64,000 nt of DNA from Caldicellulosiruptor saccharolyticus DSM 8903 (GTDB lineage Bacteria; Bacillota; Thermoanaerobacteria; Caldicellulosiruptorales; Caldicellulosiruptoraceae), in the NCBI RefSeq assembly GCF_000016545.1, contig NC_009437.1:1591501-1655500 (forward strand), read 5' to 3'. Position numbers and translations under genes: made by a program. Position 1 is the stretch's first letter, and every line of letters begins with the position of its first letter. Of the stretch, positions 18,035-25,274 are shown in pieces. The notes beneath the pieces are model-generated. The model was not told the DNA's origin and searched no databases. It worked only from the letters and a program-made list of their open reading frames with translations.

Positions 18035-18994
18035 AATATCCTCCAGTTATATTGTTATTGCTTTCTTGAGCCATGATACTTTTCATAATCTTTTGTCCCA
18101 GTGGATGTTTTGTTACAAAAACAATATAATGACTTGTCTGATTATTTTCTTTTTTAAAACAAAATGGAACTACATAACGGGTATAATTATTTGAAAAATA
18201 CTTTACAAACTCATCTAAAATTATCATTTCTTTATCATGACTATATATATTCGAATTTTGCAGCCTTTTTCTTAAATTGTTCAAATTTTCTTCTCCAAAT
18301 ATTTCTGAAACAGTTTCAACTACCTTATTATTAAAGATAGCAGCTTGAATACGGTTGTAATTAAAGAAGAAAATACATTCTGACATCTTTTTATCGACAA
18401 TCATATCCACAAGGCTTTTTGAGATTCCACTGTAGCCCCAAGGATCCAGGAAGACAAACATAGGTCCATCTATTTGTTTTATAACATCTTCAATTTCTTT
18501 GCTGGGCATTTCATAGTTTGTAATGTAAATTTGAAATGGACTGTTAAGGTTTTTTAACTCTCGTTGGATATTTTCAAACTTCCTCTCAATGTTTTTATAA
18601 AGCTTCTCTACAAAATCTTTGTTTTTATCGTTAAACCAAAGAACTAATTTGTTTTTTACCTTATCTAACAGTTTTTCATTTTTCAAGGTGTTCTCTAAAA
18701 TAGTGAGAGGCGTAGAAATATTACCATCTTCGTAACAACCTGGTCCACAAAACAAATCAATGTAAAAAATTTTACCATTCCAGTAATGAGAGATAATATT
18801 CAGCCATGCTATAAAATAGTCTGTAACAAGTTTAATCTTTATTTTCGACAAATCTGTTTGTTCATTATAAAATTCGTTATCCACTGTTATTTTTACCTCC
18901 TTAACTTTTTATTTTTTTGGTAAAATTATATCAAATTTTAAGGATTATTAAAATCTAATTTATACTGTTTTATACTGTGAAAGGAGCTGATACA

Positions 18995-19486
18995 ATGCCT
19001 GTTTATAAGCACAAAGCTGACAGAGAGGTTGAAAAATTTGTGTATGATTGGGGAGCTGCCACATTGAGGCATCTTTCAGAGCTTGTACATCCATATCCAG
19101 AACAAAAACTTAAAAGGTTAATAAAGGGCTTAAGAGTTGAGGAAAGGGATGGTGTCTACTATGTTCCGTTTAGAAGGCTAAAACCTGATGTAGAAAGAAG
19201 AAGACTTGCTTTTCTTGACTTTATGGTTGATTTTCTACAAGACAGGGTAACACTTTATTACCCGGCAGATTTTCCTTTTGTTTCACTTGTTAAGACAACA
19301 AAAGGCAAACTTGCATATGTTTCGGTGATATTCCCTGGCGAAGAGGAACTTGTGTCAGAGCTAATTAACATGAACCCGCCAGAAAGTGTAATCTGTGTTC
19401 TACAGGACAAACAGCAAAAAGACAAAATAAAGCTTAAATCGAAAATCGTAAAGTTCTACTTGAAAAATGGTGAAGAAGTTGTATAA
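18995..19486 (+). CDS. Small protein with N-terminal helix-turn-helix-like region
   Basis: 163 aa from the ATG at 18995 (AAAGGAG 8 bp upstream). The N-terminal half, with FVYDWGAATLRHLSELV, resembles a winged-helix reading head as in DUF5697-type proteins of clostridial mobile elements. The C-terminal half (LAYVSVIFPGEEELVSELI, SVICVLQDKQQ, KIVKFYL) alternates strand and helix, like a degenerate nuclease-type or Rossmann fold. The family name is a guess from pattern; mobile-element association is supported by context. Confidence 0.55.
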   Translation: MPVYKHKADREVEKFVYDWGAATLRHLSELVHPYPEQKLKRLIKGLRVEERDGVYYVPFRRLKPDVERRRLAFLDFMVDFLQDRVTLYYPADFPFVSLVKTTKGKLAYVSVIFPGEEELVSELINMNPPESVICVLQDKQQKDKIKLKSKIVKFYLKNGEEVV

Positions 19487-19506
19487 TATTGTTATAGAAA
19501 AAGTGT

Positions 19507-19534
19507 TTGCAGAAGTCAAAAAATTGGGTATAAT
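19507..19534 (+). promoter_or_regulatory. SigA-type promoter
   Basis: TTGCAG, 16 bp, TATAAT, followed by a second ATATAAT. It points into the hairpin and leader array at 19.55-19.69 kb. Confidence 0.55.
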
Positions 19535-19554
19535 ATAATCAGGAACATATTTCA

Positions 19555-19583
19555 GAGTCCTACCTTATCAGGGAGAGTAAAGC
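19555..19583 (+). promoter_or_regulatory. Paired GAGTNNNAC-type leader without a following gene
   Basis: GAGTCCTAC at 19555 and GAGTAAAGC at 19575, 20 bp apart, just downstream of a promoter and running into a strong hairpin. No start codon follows, so it may be the leader of a lost gene or part of an RNA. Confidence 0.4.
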
Positions 19584-19635
19584 CACAGAGAGTTTGCAGT
19601 TTAACTTGCAAATTATCTCTGTGGCTTTCTTATTT
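19581..19635 (+). terminator. Strong hairpin, terminator or attenuator
   Basis: AGCCACAGAGA (19581-19591) pairs with TCTCTGTGGCT (19616-19626), with an inner TTTGCA/TGCAAA stem, then a T-rich stretch. It sits between the 19507 promoter and the gene at 19694, so it could attenuate transcription or end a small RNA of about 90 nt. Confidence 0.6.
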
Positions 19636-19665
19636 TTCAAAGAGCTTTTCTAAGAGCTTTTCTCG

Positions 19666-19693
19666 GAGTCCCACCAAAAGGAGTGAGTTCACA
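19666..19693 (+). promoter_or_regulatory. Paired GAGTNNNAC-type leader
   Basis: GAGTCCCAC at 19666 and GAGTTCACA at 19685, 19 bp apart, the second directly before the TTG start at 19694. Confidence 0.45.
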
Positions 19694-19915
19694 TTGAAAA
19701 GACTTATTGGGAGTTTGCTGCTTAGAAACTACCAATTAATGGAGTCCCACAAAATTATTGAGTTTGCTGATACAAACTGTATAGCAGTCAAGTACATTTT
19801 CAGGGTCAAAGATGAGTCAAACCGTAGTATGCTGCTCAGTACAACACAGTATTTCAGACTTGGACAACGACTACCATCCTGTAGTGAGGTATGGAAAGCT
19901 CTCGGTGGAAAATAA
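19694..19915 (+). CDS. Small hypothetical protein (73 aa)
   Basis: A TTG start placed exactly as in the other leader-controlled genes of this island. Basic protein with a mid-region of strands (IIEFADTNCIAVKYIFRV) and LLSTTQYFRLGQRLPSCSEVW. It is followed at once by a GGTGGGG/TCTCCACC hairpin and the next paired leader, the same punctuation as its neighbours. Family not recognised. A second frame overlaps (19812-19997) but lacks the leader pattern. Confidence 0.45.
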   Translation: MKRLIGSLLLRNYQLMESHKIIEFADTNCIAVKYIFRVKDESNRSMLLSTTQYFRLGQRLPSCSEVWKALGGK

Positions 19916-19942
19916 CGGTGGGGTTCTCCTCTCCACCTTCTG

Positions 19943-19971
19943 GAGTTATACCAAACAGGAGGGAGTCAAAC
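19943..19971 (+). promoter_or_regulatory. Paired GAGTNNNAC-type leader
   Basis: GAGTTATAC at 19943 and GAGTCAAAC at 19963, 20 bp apart, the second abutting the ATG at 19972. A GGTGGGG...CTCCACC hairpin lies just upstream at 19916-19937. Confidence 0.5.
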
Positions 19972-20249
19972 ATGATGAGTTCAACAATCAAACTTAGACT
20001 CGGTCAGGTATTTTTTTGACAAGAGAGGTTGCAAACAAAGTACCAGAACATGAAATTCTCTGGTTCCTTGGCAGACATCAGGAAGGCGATTAGGGAGATA
20101 TGCCAGAGGAAGATAAAAAAATCAACGACTGGGCAGTGGAAAGAGGAGAAAGAGTCATCTCAAAATATCGCACAGAAGCAGGCGATATATACATCATCAC
20201 CGAACCTGACCGCTCCTACACTACAGTCTTATTTGTGTGGGAATATTGA
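19972..20249 (+). pseudogene. GDWGD-type plasmid/mobile-element small protein, with a frameshift and an amber codon
   Basis: The reading is MMSSTIKLRLGQVFF, then a TGA caused by a seven-T run (20011-20017). One extra T gives TREVANKVPEHEILWFLGRHQEGD, an in-frame TAG at 20091, then GDMPEEDKKINDWAVERGER and EAGDIYIITEPDRSYTTVLFV to 20249. Known plasmid-related small proteins have GDWGDL-EED, so the TAG stands where Trp (TGG) is expected. It is a decayed copy, unless the last 49 codons (from ATG 20100, with GGGAG upstream) are expressed alone. Confidence 0.55.
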
Positions 20250-20295
20250 TGCAAGGGCTGTTGCCCTTGCTTTTGGAGTAATACTCTTCAAAAGC

Positions 20296-20327
20296 GAGTC
20301 AACAACGCAGGCAAGTCACCCCCTTTT
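20296..20327. repeat. Dispersed repeat, copy 1
   Basis: GAGTC followed by AACAACGCAGGCAAGTC and CCCCCTT, almost identical to 22030-22060. It contains one GAGTNNNAC-like box but does not precede a start codon. Confidence 0.6.
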
Positions 20328-20379
20328 TTAAACATGGGTGTGTTGGGGAGAACGACAGAAAAGAAAGGGGGTGATATGT

Positions 20380-20526
20380 TTGGGTAGTGAATTTCTACTC
20401 TTTGCATTAAAAGCCGGAACAATCATAGTAGTTACATTTTTAGTAGTTATTTCAAAAGCTAATGTTGAAATAGAAATTAGACTTAATCCGCTAAAGGTCA
20501 AAATAAAAAAGAAAGTAGTTAGGTAA
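20380..20526 (+). CDS. Small membrane protein (48 aa)
   Basis: The TTG start is favoured because GAAAGGGGG lies about 8 bp upstream. One hydrophobic helix (LLFALKAGTIIVVTFLVVI) is followed by a short basic-amphipathic tail (EIEIRLNPLKVKIKKKVVR). The stop codon lies inside a 13-bp perfect hairpin. It has no recognised family and is one of three tiny single-pass proteins in this island. Confidence 0.5.
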   Translation: MGSEFLLFALKAGTIIVVTFLVVISKANVEIEIRLNPLKVKIKKKVVR

Positions 20527-20544
20527 TTCCATACCTAACTACTT
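20513..20544 (+). terminator. 13-bp perfect hairpin over the stop codon
   Basis: AAGTAGTTAGGTA, loop ATTCCA, TACCTAACTACTT. There is no T run after it, so it may be an RNA-stabilising or attenuating hairpin rather than a classical terminator. Confidence 0.5.
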
Positions 20545-20675
20545 CCCCACTACCTAAACACCTGCGTTTTCATAAATCTTAAATTCAAAAACTCCCCAAC
20601 ACACCCTACCTTCATATTATACCACATTTTATTAGTTTGAGATACAACAAATATTTTGAAAGAAGGTGTTGCTAA

Positions 20676-20870
20676 ATGTCAATCATTTTATTTATCCTAA
20701 ACAACCTTTTTGCTCTTTTGCTACTGGGCTTTAGCTTGCTTGTAGTTTTCTGTGCAGTATTTAAGCGTAACATCAAGTGGCAGTTTAAAAGCTTTTCGAT
20801 TGAAATCACCACAACAAAAGACGAAAACATAGACAACGACATTCAGGAACAACACTATCCAGCCCAGTAG
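20676..20870 (+). CDS. Small membrane protein (64 aa)
   Basis: One long hydrophobic segment (LFILNNLFALLLLGFSLLVV) and then a cytoplasmic or external tail (KWQFKSFSIEITTTKDEN). GAAGGTG lies 10 bp before the ATG. Similar in layout to the 48-aa protein upstream: TM helix followed by a short strand-like tail. Function not recognised. Confidence 0.55.
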   Translation: MSIILFILNNLFALLLLGFSLLVVFCAVFKRNIKWQFKSFSIEITTTKDENIDNDIQEQHYPAQ

Positions 20871-20913
20871 TAAATAGCCTTTTGGCAGGGTTTTCTCTCT
20901 TTCCCCTGCCTGT

Positions 20914-20947
20914 GAGTAAAACTAATACAAAAAAGGGGGAGTTTAAC
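20914..20947 (+). promoter_or_regulatory. Paired GAGTNNNAC-type leader, recT
   Basis: GAGTAAAAC at 20914 and GAGTTTAAC at 20939, 25 bp apart, 1 bp before the ATG at 20949. A GGCAGGG...CCCCTGCC hairpin lies just upstream. Confidence 0.5.
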
Positions 20948-20948
20948 A

Positions 20949-21983
20949 ATGAAGAGTATTGTAAGAAAGGAAGCAGACAACATTATTGAAAGCGTAGTTT
21001 ACACTTCAGAAGACGGAAAAGAAATTAAACTTACGTTTGACACAGTTAAACGCTTTTTAGTCAGTGGGGATTCTTCAAAAGTATCCGACGAGGAAGTTGT
21101 ATTATTTATGAAACTGTGTGAAGCCCAGAAGTTAAACCCATTTAGAAGAGATGTTTATTTAATCAAATTTGGTGACGAACCAGCGAGCTTAGTCGTCAGC
21201 AAGGACGTTTTCATTCGTAGAGCCCAGAAAAGTGGACTTTGCAACGGCTGGAGGGCAGGCGTCATTATACAGCATGACGACGGAAGTGTTGAAGAGAGAC
21301 AAGGCACACTTGTTTTGCCAGATGAAAAACTTGTAGGCGGCTGGGCAGAAGTTTTTCGAAAAGACTGGCAGGTACCTTTAAAAATTACAGTGACTCTTTC
21401 AGAATATCTCAGGAGAAGAAAAGACGGACAGCCCATGAGAAGCTGGCAGCAAATGCCGGCTACCATGATTCGAAAAGTAGCTTTGGAACAAGCTTTGAGG
21501 GAAGCGTTCATGGAAGAACTGCAGGGGCTCTACGGCGCAGAGGAGATGGGAGCAGAACTGGATGAAACTCCAATGGTACAGCCAGCAGTAGTGTCTGAAC
21601 TCAAAGAAGTTGAAAACAAACCTGCTGTGATTGCCCAGCCAGTAGAAGTTGAACAGCCAGAAGAAGTTCAAACCTCTCAAGAAGAAGTCAAACCTTCAGA
21701 AGAGTCAAAACAAACCATTCAAGTATCAATTCAGGATAATCAAAGCGATGAGTATCAAACACTGTATATCAGAGAAGTGAACATCATTAAATCCAAAAGC
21801 GGCAAAGATTATCTCAAAATTATTGCTTACACAGACGATGCTGAAAAGAAAATTCTGTATGCTGAAGCAAACGAAAAAACCACCCAGCTTGAGAAAAACG
21901 CAGTTATTAAAGCTAAAGTTTCAAAAGAGAGTAATTACCACATGCTTATTGATTTCAGCAAAGTAGAAGTTGCAAGTGTATAA
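20949..21983 (+). CDS. recT: RecT/Bet-family single-strand annealing recombinase
   Basis: 344 aa. The N-terminal 190 residues match the Bet/RecT core: VVLFMKLCEAQKLNPFRRD, YLIKFGDEPASLVVSKDVFI, then VPLKITVTLSEYLRR and WQQMPATMIRKVALEQALRE. It anneals complementary strands in phage-type recombination. The C-terminal 150 residues add an unusual Glu/Pro-rich linker and a strand-rich domain (LKIIAYTDDAEKKILYAEA), longer than typical Bet (about 260 aa). Together with the exonuclease two genes downstream and SSB upstream it makes a recombineering-type module. Confidence 0.85.
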   Translation: MKSIVRKEADNIIESVVYTSEDGKEIKLTFDTVKRFLVSGDSSKVSDEEVVLFMKLCEAQKLNPFRRDVYLIKFGDEPASLVVSKDVFIRRAQKSGLCNGWRAGVIIQHDDGSVEERQGTLVLPDEKLVGGWAEVFRKDWQVPLKITVTLSEYLRRRKDGQPMRSWQQMPATMIRKVALEQALREAFMEELQGLYGAEEMGAELDETPMVQPAVVSELKEVENKPAVIAQPVEVEQPEEVQTSQEEVKPSEESKQTIQVSIQDNQSDEYQTLYIREVNIIKSKSGKDYLKIIAYTDDAEKKILYAEANEKTTQLEKNAVIKAKVSKESNYHMLIDFSKVEVASV

Positions 21984-22012
21984 AAATGGGAGAGGTTCTC
22001 CCTCTCCCTCTG

Positions 22013-22037
22013 AGTTAAACCAATTAATGAGTCCAAC
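22013..22037 (+). promoter_or_regulatory. Paired GAGTNNNAC-type leader without start codon
   Basis: GAGTTAAAC at 22013 and GAGTCCAAC at 22029, 16 bp apart, after a GGGAGAGG/CCTCTCCC hairpin that follows recT. Leads into the 22030-22060 dispersed repeat, not into a gene. Confidence 0.4.
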
Positions 22038-22060
22038 AACGCAGGCAAGTCGCCCCCTTT
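22030..22060. repeat. Dispersed repeat, copy 2
   Basis: AACAACGCAGGCAAGTC and CCCCCTTT, matching 20296-20327. Confidence 0.6.
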
Positions 22061-22099
22061 CAGAGTATTTCAACAACAAACTTTCTGGCAAATGCCTCA

Positions 22100-22131
22100 G
22101 AGTTATACCAATTAAGAAAGGAGAGTTAAAC
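22100..22131 (+). promoter_or_regulatory. Paired GAGTNNNAC-type leader
   Basis: GAGTTATAC at 22100 and GAGTTAAAC at 22123, 23 bp apart, 1 bp before the ATG at 22133; GAAAGGAG sits between. Confidence 0.5.
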
Positions 22132-22132
22132 C

Positions 22133-22363
22133 ATGCTAAGAGTTGTCAACAATGGGGAAGTTGTACTTATAACATTTGTTAACGGCAAGATTAGACTAAC
22201 TGTAAAGAAAAACGGAGCTGTGATTAAGGTAGTTGACGATCAACTGGTAAAAAACGCACTAAAACAAGTACGGGAATTTGTCGATGAAGGCACTTTTATT
22301 ATGGTAACAGACGTGTTAAGAGCGGTCTTAAGAGAAAAGAAAAAAGAAAATGTACCAGCGTAG
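22133..22363 (+). CDS. Small hypothetical protein (76 aa)
   Basis: Basic protein starting with three short strands (LRVVNNGEVVLITFVNGKIRL) and ending with helices (ALKQVREFVDEGTFIMVTDVLRAVLREKKKE). No family recognised. It sits between recT and the exonuclease with the same hairpin-plus-leader punctuation, so it may be a regulator or inhibitor within the recombination module. Confidence 0.6.
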   Translation: MLRVVNNGEVVLITFVNGKIRLTVKKNGAVIKVVDDQLVKNALKQVREFVDEGTFIMVTDVLRAVLREKKKENVPA

Positions 22364-22394
22364 CTTTTTGGCAGGGACTTGTCCCCTGCCTCAG

Positions 22395-22425
22395 AAGTTA
22401 AACAATTAAGAAAGGGGAGTTGAAC
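22395..22425 (+). promoter_or_regulatory. Paired GAGTNNNAC-type leader, exonuclease
   Basis: AAGTTAAAC at 22395 and GAGTTGAAC at 22417, 22 bp apart, just before the ATG at 22427, after a GGCAGGGAC...TCCCCTGCC hairpin. Confidence 0.5.
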
Positions 22426-22426
22426 A

Positions 22427-23392
22427 ATGGTTGAGCTTGATGTAATGAAAGGGAGTTATTCAAAACTTCAGCTTTTCGAAAGGTGTCAAAGAGCTTTTTA
22501 TTTCAAGTATGTCAAAAACATGGAGTATACAACGCCTGCAATGGAGTTTGGCAAAATTATTCATGAAGAACTGGCAAAATTTTTGACTACTGGTGCAGAA
22601 GGCAAAAACGTTAAACAGTTCATTACCCCAAAAGTCAGACGTTATGTTGGTGTTAATCCTGAATATGTTGAGTTGGAACTCAAATTTAATTTACCATCTG
22701 GAACAGAATACACCGCTGTGATTGACCTTTTCGAAAATAATACGGCTAAAGTGTTAGACTGGAAAACAGGCTGGCAGAAAGAAGCAGACATCAGGCAGCT
22801 TTACATCTACGCATATGCTCTCAAGAAAAATGGAGTAAAACCTGAAAAATTGTCATTCTTCTATTTGAGGTTTGACAAAGAAGATGAGTTTGCTATGAGT
22901 ACCGATAAACTTAATGAGACAATTGACTGGATGGACAGAATTGAAGATTCTATGAATGAGAAGCTGTTTCTGTACTCTTCTGAAGGTGAAGAAGAATTTG
23001 AGAAGAACTACTCATCATGCAAAGGTTGCCCTTATGCAAAGTTATGTTTAGGCGAAGACATTGCAAGCAAAGAGAAAGCAATTGAAATAGCTATGTATAT
23101 TGATGAACTTGAAGCGAAACTAAACGCAGCTCGGGAAGCACTAAAAATCTATTTAGAACAAACAGGAGAAGAACTCATAACAGATTCAGGAGTGTGGCGC
23201 TTGACTCCAGTAAATAGTTTTAGCTTTGACACTCGTAAAGTTTGGAAATATATTAAAAGTCTTGGAAAGGATCCAATTGAATTTGCAAACTTCACTTTAA
23301 CATCACTTAAAAAACTTAAGATTTCTGAAGATATCTTAGAACAACTTGGTGAGAGAAATGTAACTTATCAACTCAGAAAGACCAAAGAGTAA
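22427..23392 (+). CDS. PD-(D/E)XK exonuclease with Fe-S cysteines (Cas4/AddB-like)
   Basis: 321 aa. It opens with YSKLQLFERCQRAFYFKYV and GKIIHEEL, the usual start of RecB/Cas4-type nucleases. The catalytic Asp and Lys are in AKVLDWKTGW, with DIRQLYIYAYAL as the QxxxY motif. One Cys at about residue 19 plus CKGCPYAKLC near 200 give the four-cysteine pattern of an iron-sulphur cluster seen in Cas4 and AddB. It is the likely 5'-3' exonuclease partner of the RecT recombinase. Confidence 0.8.
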   Translation: MVELDVMKGSYSKLQLFERCQRAFYFKYVKNMEYTTPAMEFGKIIHEELAKFLTTGAEGKNVKQFITPKVRRYVGVNPEYVELELKFNLPSGTEYTAVIDLFENNTAKVLDWKTGWQKEADIRQLYIYAYALKKNGVKPEKLSFFYLRFDKEDEFAMSTDKLNETIDWMDRIEDSMNEKLFLYSSEGEEEFEKNYSSCKGCPYAKLCLGEDIASKEKAIEIAMYIDELEAKLNAAREALKIYLEQTGEELITDSGVWRLTPVNSFSFDTRKVWKYIKSLGKDPIEFANFTLTSLKKLKISEDILEQLGERNVTYQLRKTKE

Positions 23393-23438
23393 AAAAACGG
23401 GGTTGAGAAGGCTATCCCTTCTCTTCCCTCTCCTTTCG

Positions 23439-23465
23439 GAGTAAAACCGAAAGGGGGAGTAGAAC
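23439..23465 (+). promoter_or_regulatory. Paired GAGTNNNAC-type leader, radC
   Basis: GAGTAAAAC at 23439 and GAGTAGAAC at 23457, 18 bp apart, abutting the GTG at 23466, after a GAGAAGG/CCCTTCTC hairpin. Confidence 0.5.
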
Positions 23466-23948
23466 GTGAAAAACCTTAGTTTTTTCGATGAAAAGAAGTC
23501 TGAACCAAGGTGTGTTGCACAAAAATATAAGTTGTTACTTGTCAAAGAACAATCATACTTGTACAACAATCAACTAAAAAACGTTAACTCTGCAGTAGAA
23601 TTTCTAAAAAAACATCTTTTGTTACACTGCGAACCTGAAGAAGTTTTCACTGTTATATGTCTTGACCTCCAGTTAAACGTAACAGCGGTATTTGAAGTAG
23701 CAAGAGGTACAATTAATACTGCACTTGTAAGTACACATGAAATTTTCAAAAGAGTACTATTAACAAATTGCAACAGCATAATCATTGCACATAACCATCC
23801 TGGCGGTTCTGAAAGACCATCAATGGATGATATCAACACAACAAAGAGAATTAAAGAAGCTGCGCAACTACTGGACATAAAGCTAAACGACCACATAATC
23901 ATAACTGAGAACGCTTATTTTTCCTTTGCAGAGGCAGGAATATTATAG
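23466..23948 (+). CDS. radC: RadC-like JAB/MPN-domain protein
   Basis: 160 aa, the C-terminal MPN part of RadC without its helix-hairpin-helix N-terminal domain. HNHPGGSERPSMDD is the JAMM metal motif (H-x-H...D), with a conserved VSTHEIFKRVLL before it and LDIKLNDHIIIT after it. Short RadC proteins of this kind are frequent on plasmids and phage. Its biochemical role is still unclear in general. Confidence 0.85.
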   Translation: MKNLSFFDEKKSEPRCVAQKYKLLLVKEQSYLYNNQLKNVNSAVEFLKKHLLLHCEPEEVFTVICLDLQLNVTAVFEVARGTINTALVSTHEIFKRVLLTNCNSIIIAHNHPGGSERPSMDDINTTKRIKEAAQLLDIKLNDHIIITENAYFSFAEAGIL

Positions 23949-23975
23949 GAGAGGTGCTCCCTCTCCCACTTGTCG

Positions 23976-24044
23976 GAGTTTTACTCATAATGTGAATGTG
24001 AGTAAACAAAAAACCAGAGTAAATAAGAAGGGAGAGGGAGTGCC
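23976..24044 (+). promoter_or_regulatory. Extended GAGTNNNAC-type leader, primase (four boxes)
   Basis: GAGTTTTAC 23976, GAGTAAACA 24000, GAGTAAATA 24017 and GAGTGCCAT 24038, spaced 24, 17 and 21 bp. The last overlaps the ATG at 24045. A GGAGAGG/CCTCTCC hairpin precedes. Confidence 0.45.
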
Positions 24045-25163
24045 ATGATGAAAAATGAACTTATTGACATCAGGATGGATGATGTGCTTTGCTTGTTGAG
24101 ACTTAACATTGTAAAACGAAACGGTAATGAGTTGAACCTTTATTGCCCTAAGTGTGATGTACACAAGATGAAGGGAGAAGGACACCTGTATATCAACGTC
24201 CACAAAAACACGTTTTTCTGCCACAGATGTGGTATTGGCGGCAATGCTCTTCAACTCTATGCGTGGTTGAACAATATAGATACGAAAGAGGCTTACAAAG
24301 AACTGGTACAGATACTTACAAAAGGCACAAAAAGAGCCCGAAAAGCTGTTGCAGAACCTACCGCAACATATGACGTTAATGCTACTCAGACCGAAAATCT
24401 TGCACCAGTAGAACAAAGAGATTTAGTTTACCATGAATTCTTGAAACTGTTGGACCTTGATGAAAAGTACAGGGAACACTTACTTTCTCGTGGTGTCACC
24501 GACACATTTATTAAATTTAAAGGCTACAGAAGTTTAAACGTGAAAGATGAGAGGAAGAGAAAAGAAATTTGTAAGACTTTAATTGAAAAGGGTTTAACAC
24601 TTGAAGCAGTTCCCGGGTTCTTCAAGCACTCTAACGGTGAGTGGGACTTTGTTCCATACAACGGTTTCTGTATACCTGTCGTTAGTTTAGAAGGCATGAT
24701 ACAGGGATTGCAGGTTAGAATTGTAGGCGATACAAATAGTGGCAAATACAGGTGGTTCTCATCAGGCAATATTTCTACTGGGACAAGCGCTAAAAACTTT
24801 GTACATGTTGTAGGTACATTTAACGAAGAGAAATACAAAAGAGTATTCATAATTGAGGGTGCTCTCAAAGCTGATATATGTTCCTATTTGATGGATGGAG
24901 AACTTTTCGTTGCTCTGCCGGGTGTAAACAGCTCACACGACGAAGCTGTACAGATTGTAAAAAAGCTTGGATTGAAAAATGAAGTTTTCATAGTCTTTGA
25001 TAACGACATAATTGAAAAGAAAGAAGTTCAAGAAGCATATGAAAGACTAAAAAGAAAGTTTAAAAACGAAGGTATAACTGCAACAAGGCTGGCGTTTAAT
25101 CTCAACTACAAGGGATATGACGATTATCTTATCGCTTCTAAAATAAGAGGAGAGTGTGCCTAA
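24045..25163 (+). CDS. Primase-like protein: CHC2 zinc finger plus TOPRIM
   Basis: 372 aa. The N-terminus has a zinc-binding domain (YCPKCDVHK, FFCHRCGIGGNALQL), as in DnaG and phage primases. The C-terminal third is a TOPRIM-like domain with Glu in VFIIEGALKAD and the Asp pair in VFIVFDNDI. It lacks a helicase part. It would prime replication of the element. ATGATG offers two starts; the first is listed. Confidence 0.75.
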   Translation: MMKNELIDIRMDDVLCLLRLNIVKRNGNELNLYCPKCDVHKMKGEGHLYINVHKNTFFCHRCGIGGNALQLYAWLNNIDTKEAYKELVQILTKGTKRARKAVAEPTATYDVNATQTENLAPVEQRDLVYHEFLKLLDLDEKYREHLLSRGVTDTFIKFKGYRSLNVKDERKRKEICKTLIEKGLTLEAVPGFFKHSNGEWDFVPYNGFCIPVVSLEGMIQGLQVRIVGDTNSGKYRWFSSGNISTGTSAKNFVHVVGTFNEEKYKRVFIIEGALKADICSYLMDGELFVALPGVNSSHDEAVQIVKKLGLKNEVFIVFDNDIIEKKEVQEAYERLKRKFKNEGITATRLAFNLNYKGYDDYLIASKIRGECA

Positions 25164-25188
25164 AAAATACTCTCCTCTTACTTTTTTT
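25144..25188 (+). terminator. Rho-independent terminator after the primase gene
   Basis: TAAGAGGAGAGT and ACTCTCCTCTTA form a 12-bp stem, followed shortly by a run of seven T. It ends the leader-controlled gene series. Confidence 0.85.
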
Positions 25189-25189
25189 G

Positions 25190-25218
25190 TTGCAATTGAA
25201 AAAAGCATAGGTTAAAAT
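25190..25218 (+). promoter_or_regulatory. SigA-type promoter
   Basis: TTGCAA, 17 bp, TAAAAT, about 55 bp upstream of the gene at 25275. Confidence 0.55.
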
Positions 25219-25274
25219 TGCCTTATTAAAACTCTTCGAAATAATTTTCGTGTAACCGAAAGGGGCGGAGACCA

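Larger units (their letters stand above)
16457..18884 (-). pseudogene. tcmP: Three-Cys-motif partner protein TcmP, interrupted by an IS
   Basis: The 5' part is 18884-17988 (minus) and the 3' part 16729-16457. Removing the element and one 15-bp duplication joins PQLSFLTYD to TFDSEKDN in frame and gives a protein of about 385 aa. The N-terminal part shows FYIDLFCGPGCYEDG and FVFLDPWGYSG, methyltransferase-like motifs of TcmP. The C-terminal part is a charged helical region. The gene converges on the three-Cys-motif gene, with 34 bp between their ends. The insertion leaves a truncated product of 302 aa that lacks the last 89 or so residues. Confidence 0.75.

Noticed and set aside
19812-19997. 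A 61-aa frame overlapping the small gene at 19694
   Set aside because: It crosses the hairpin and the paired leader of the next gene and has no leader or ribosome site of its own.
21970-22182. A 70-aa frame after recT
   Set aside because: It reads through the hairpin, two leader boxes and the dispersed repeat; the gene at 22133 in another frame is better supported.
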